NCBI GenBank assembly: GCA_021324775.1 | Contig: JAJPIM010000043.1 | Coordinates: 80,873-144,872 of the forward strand | DNA: 64,000 nucleotides | Reading direction: 5' to 3' | DNA from: Gemmatimonadota bacterium | GTDB lineage: Bacteria > Gemmatimonadota > Gemmatimonadetes > Gemmatimonadales > Gemmatimonadaceae | Shown: positions 61,179 to 64,000 of the stretch, one piece after another | Position numbering within the stretch: position 1 is the stretch's first letter | Layout of the letters: each line of letters opens with the position of its first letter | Position numbers and translations under genes: made by a program | Notes under the pieces: model-generated | Database searches by the model: none | What the model was told of the DNA's origin: nothing | Seen by the model: the letters and a program-made list of their open reading frames with translations, nothing else

Positions 61179-63281
61179 GTGGACACCGCGCGCTACGCCG
61201 AGCTGTTCCTCACCGAAAGCAGGGAACACGTCTCGGCGATCAACCACGCCCTGCTCGAACTCGAGCGGGCTTCCGATGGCGGCCGCAATGCCGGCCAAGG
61301 CCATCCTCCCGCCGACGAGGCGCGGCGATCGGCCATAGCGGCCCTCTTCCGCGCGGTCCACACGATCAAGGGGATGAGCGCGACGATGGGCTACACCGCC
61401 GTCGCCACCCTGTCGCACGAACTGGAAGCGCTGCTGGACTGGTTGCGGCGCGGTGACGCGATGGTCAACACCGCACTCATGGACACGCTCTTCAAGGCTG
61501 CAGACGCACTCGAATCGTCGATCGAGCGCGCGGTGTCGGGGAAAGCAGCGGACGCCCGGATCGAGCGGATCGCGGCGCGGCTCCGGGATGCTGTCGCTCC
61601 CGCGACGAGCAGTGCTCGCGAGGCGCCGCGGGTGCTTGGCGTAACGAGAAGCCGTCCAGGGCGACAGGCTGGCCGTCGCCGAAAGACCCCGCCGCGCCCG
61701 CGTACCCGCACCCGGGCGTCACGCCCGGAACCGGTCGCGACCGCCGTGCCGGCGACCGTGATCCGCGTCCGGTTCATCGCCGATGCCCCACTCCGGGGAG
61801 CGCGCGCCGCCATGGCGCTGCAGCGCGCGCAGACGTTCGGCGAGGTACAGGCGGTTGAGCCCCCAGAGCACACGTTCTCGGAACCGGCCTTCGGGCAGGA
61901 GGTCACTATCCGGGTGGCGACCGCGGTCCCGCACGCGACGATCGCGCGGTCGATCGAGAGCGTCGGAGATGTCGCCGGCGTCGAGGTGGAAGGAGCGCCT
62001 CCCGACAGCCTCACGCCTCTCCCTGCCGGTATTGGCTCCCCGCCGGCACGACGGAGCCGTCCTTCCGGGCGCCACGCCGTAGGTGGGCCGGGAGCGGGTG
62101 GGAGCGACGTGGGAGAGGATCCCTATCGCGCTCGTCACGTGCGCATCGATCTGCGCCGTCTCGACGCGCTGATGAATCTCATCGGCGAACTGGTAATCGC
62201 ACGCGGCCGCCTCATGGCGCTCACCGCCGCATCCGAGGATCAGGCGCTGGCCGAGACGGTTCATCACTCGGCCCGGCTGATCGGCAACCTGCAGGACGAG
62301 ATCATGACGTGCCGTATGGTGCCTGTGTGGCAGGTCTTCGACCGGTTCCCGCGTCTCGTGCGCGATGCCGCGCGATCGCTTGGCAAGCAGGTGGCATTCG
62401 AGGTCTACGGCAAAGAGATCGAGCTCGATCGGTCGATGCTCGACGAGATCGGAGATCCGATCGTCCATTTGCTTCGTAACGCCGTCGACCACGGGATAGA
62501 AGCGCCCGACGTCCGGGTCGCCGCCGGAAAGGCCGCAGAGGGGCGGCTCACTCTCAGTGCCATTCGGGACCGGTCCGCAGTGCTCATCCGGGTCGAGGAT
62601 GACGGGCGCGGCATCGACCGCGACCGGGTCTTGGCCCGCGCACGCGACACAGGGCTGGTCGACGCGGCAACTTCCACCCTGACCGACGACGAGGTGGTCC
62701 GCCTTATCGCCCGCCCGGGGTTCACGACCGCGGACCAGGTGACCAACCTGTCTGGACGGGGAGTAGGGATCGACGCGGTGCAGGCCAAGGTGCGATCCCT
62801 CGGCGGGTCGGTGGACATCAAGTCGGTACCGGGCCAAGGGACTGTCGTGACCGCCCGGCTGCCGTTGACGCTGGCGATCATGCGGGCCTTACTGGCACGG
62901 ACGGGAGGGGACACATACGCGTTCCCCATGGCCCATGTCGATGAGACGGTAAGCGCCGAGGGATTGGCTTTGGCGTCGGTCCGGGGGCGCCCGGTGATGC
63001 TCCTCCGGGGAGAGGCCGTGCCCTACGTCCGCCTGCGCGAGCTGGTGGGCGTCCCAGGGGGCGCAGGTCCCACGGGGGGGCCCCTTGCCGAACAGCACGT
63101 TCTCGTGCTGGAGTCGGGTGGACGGCGCACGGCGGTCGCTGTCGATGAGCTGACGGGCCAGCAGGACATTGTGGTCAAGCAGTTCGACGCTGCGCGGGGG
63201 GGCCTGCCGCTCTTCAGCGGCGCGACGATTCTCGGGGACGGAGCCCCGGCCTTAATCGTCGATGTGAGTAGCCTCATCTGA
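61179..63281 (+). CDS. cheA: CheA histidine kinase
   Basis: 700 residues from GTG 61179 (VDTARYAELFLTESREHV); the track's 61107 start is out of the family alignment and overlaps cheY. Hpt domain with phosphorylated His61 in AVHTIKGMSATMGY, an Arg/Pro-rich linker (about 150-220), a P2-like domain, dimerisation helix HVRIDLRRLDALMNLIGELV, HATPase N-box LLRNAVDHGIEAP and G-box LSGRGVGIDAVQAKV, then the CheW-like domain. It phosphorylates CheY. Domain order is normal; the P2-like part is short. Confidence 0.96.
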   Translation: MDTARYAELFLTESREHVSAINHALLELERASDGGRNAGQGHPPADEARRSAIAALFRAVHTIKGMSATMGYTAVATLSHELEALLDWLRRGDAMVNTALMDTLFKAADALESSIERAVSGKAADARIERIAARLRDAVAPATSSAREAPRVLGVTRSRPGRQAGRRRKTPPRPRTRTRASRPEPVATAVPATVIRVRFIADAPLRGARAAMALQRAQTFGEVQAVEPPEHTFSEPAFGQEVTIRVATAVPHATIARSIESVGDVAGVEVEGAPPDSLTPLPAGIGSPPARRSRPSGRHAVGGPGAGGSDVGEDPYRARHVRIDLRRLDALMNLIGELVIARGRLMALTAASEDQALAETVHHSARLIGNLQDEIMTCRMVPVWQVFDRFPRLVRDAARSLGKQVAFEVYGKEIELDRSMLDEIGDPIVHLLRNAVDHGIEAPDVRVAAGKAAEGRLTLSAIRDRSAVLIRVEDDGRGIDRDRVLARARDTGLVDAATSTLTDDEVVRLIARPGFTTADQVTNLSGRGVGIDAVQAKVRSLGGSVDIKSVPGQGTVVTARLPLTLAIMRALLARTGGDTYAFPMAHVDETVSAEGLALASVRGRPVMLLRGEAVPYVRLRELVGVPGGAGPTGGPLAEQHVLVLESGGRRTAVAVDELTGQQDIVVKQFDAARGGLPLFSGATILGDGAPALIVDVSSLI

Positions 63282-63309
63282 TTAGGTGGACCCGGTGGAG
63301 CCCCTTGCC

Positions 63310-63930
63310 ATGGATGACATTCGTTCGCTCAAAGCGAATCAACTGGACGCACTTCGCGAGGTCGCCAACATCGGCGCCGGCCACGCGGCTACGGCGCTGT
63401 CGCAGATGACCGGGGGAACCATCATGATCAGCGTCCCCACGATCAACATCGCCCGGCTCGAAGATGTACCGCCTCAGATCACGGCCCCGGAGGAACCGGT
63501 CGCGGCCGTGCTCATGAACATGCTCGGCGATCTCACTGGGCGGACGCTGCTGGTATTCCCGCGGCCCACGGCGCTGCGCCTCGCGGGCCTGATGCTCAAC
63601 CGGCGGGCCGAGACCGAGATCGATCTGGGGGAGATCGAGCAATCCGCGATCAAAGAGGCGGGCAACATTCTCAGCGGGGCATACCTGAACGCGCTGAGCG
63701 ACTTCATGGGGTTGATGCTGCTCCCGTCGCCGCCGAGCCTGGCGGTGGATATGTCGAGTGCAGTGCTGACGACGGCCTATCTGCAGTTCGGGACGGACCG
63801 GGACTACGTCTTCTGTGTGGAGACGGAGTTCTTCATGCTGGAGCTCAACGAAAAACTGCGCGGGTTCTTCCTGCTGCTCCCGGACGTAGCATCGCTGCAC
63901 GCGATTCTGCGCGCCATCCGCGTCGCCTAG
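63310..63930 (+). CDS. cheC: CheC phosphatase/adaptation protein
   Basis: 206 residues. Contains both CheC signature helices, LREVANIGAGHAATALSQMT near residue 16 and IKEAGNILSGAYLNALSDFM near 118, with the E-x-x-N pattern that dephosphorylates CheY-P. ATG 63310 has GGAG 9 nt before it; the GTG at 63286 lacks a ribosome-binding site. CheC-containing systems are typical of Bacillus- and Thermotoga-like rather than E. coli-like chemotaxis. Confidence 0.93.
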   Translation: MDDIRSLKANQLDALREVANIGAGHAATALSQMTGGTIMISVPTINIARLEDVPPQITAPEEPVAAVLMNMLGDLTGRTLLVFPRPTALRLAGLMLNRRAETEIDLGEIEQSAIKEAGNILSGAYLNALSDFMGLMLLPSPPSLAVDMSSAVLTTAYLQFGTDRDYVFCVETEFFMLELNEKLRGFFLLLPDVASLHAILRAIRVA

Positions 63931-63962
63931 CAGCCGCCGGCGAACGGCTCAGGAGAGCGCGC

Positions 63963-64000
63963 ATGGGCGCGGCCAACATGATCTCGGAGCGGGACCGCGA
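63963..64000 (+). CDS. start of another gene, cut by window edge
   Basis: ATG 63963 with AGGAGA 7 nt upstream opens a frame MGAANMISERDR that runs out of the window. The position after cheC suggests a further chemotaxis gene (a CheD or CheR/CheB type is possible), but 12 codons are not enough to name it. Confidence 0.5.
   Translation, partial: MGAANMISERDR

Noticed and set aside
1-64000. tRNA, rRNA, CRISPR or insertion sequence
   Set aside because: I looked for T-loop motifs, regularly spaced direct repeats and transposase frames and found none that hold up.

Overview
The window is about 64 kb of GC-rich, densely coded bacterial chromosome. The gene set suggests a soil-type Gemmatimonadota or a close relative. 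It has an ADOP-type macrolide-export-like permease behind a PadR regulator, exported LVIVD-repeat and multicopper-oxidase proteins, an imuA-imuB-dnaE2 mutasome, many secreted or lipoproteins, and CheC-type chemotaxis. This placement is an inference from content; there is no rRNA gene to confirm it. I saw no tRNA, rRNA, CRISPR array, insertion sequence or phage module, so this is mostly core chromosome with accessory islets.

Layout. 1-5.4 kb: end of a PadR regulator, an ADOP permease, 3-methyladenine glycosylase I, then an exported peroxiredoxin whose peroxidatic residue is encoded by an in-frame TGA with a bSECIS-like hairpin just downstream. It faces a convergent TlpA/CcdA thiol-reducing pair across a hairpin. 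5.7-10.1 kb: DinB-like protein, then a promoter and a three-gene coupled operon (LVIVD protein, unknown secreted protein, Met-rich multicopper oxidase). 10.5-18.3 kb: XdhC/MocA molybdo-enzyme maturation pair, an unknown protein, DoxX, a membrane protein with two pentapeptide-repeat domains, methylthioribose-1-phosphate isomerase, an SRPBCC protein and a lipoprotein. 18.5-23.8 kb: imuA-imuB-dnaE2. 23.9-26.5 kb: a tandemly duplicated lipoprotein gene that carried a fragment of the neighbouring chorismate mutase with it, then aroH with a leader peptide and intrinsic terminator, then a DUF4442 protein. 26.6-32.4 kb: infA, a 15-nt periodic repeat, a soluble-type lytic transglycosylase, PAP2 phosphatase, an ABC exporter and a small pilin-like secreted protein.

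32.6-41.9 kb: isocitrate lyase, then a glycan-use locus (glucoamylase/GH144-type lipoprotein, sugar ABC importer, convergent GH1 beta-glucosidase, MsmX/UgpC-type ATPase). 41.9-46.9 kb: a large surface protein with a zinc-peptidase-like motif, HtpX, LemA and a small membrane protein. 46.9-64 kb: a long co-directional housekeeping series tilS-hpt-ftsH-folP-cdaA-yggS-divIVA-punA-ileS-dksA-like-lspA-rluD that runs, partly with overlapping reading frames, into cheW-cheY-cheA-cheC.

The observation I rate highest is the candidate selenoprotein peroxiredoxin. Its catalytic position is TGA, it has no cysteine anywhere else, and a perfect 7-bp hairpin sits at bSECIS spacing. The selenocysteine machinery is not in the window and would have to be found elsewhere in the genome. 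Next come the aroH attenuator-like leader, the duplicated lipoprotein with its aroH fragment, the 15-nt periodic element before the transglycosylase, and genes that appear to lack a canonical start codon at the homologous N-terminus (imuA, rluD).
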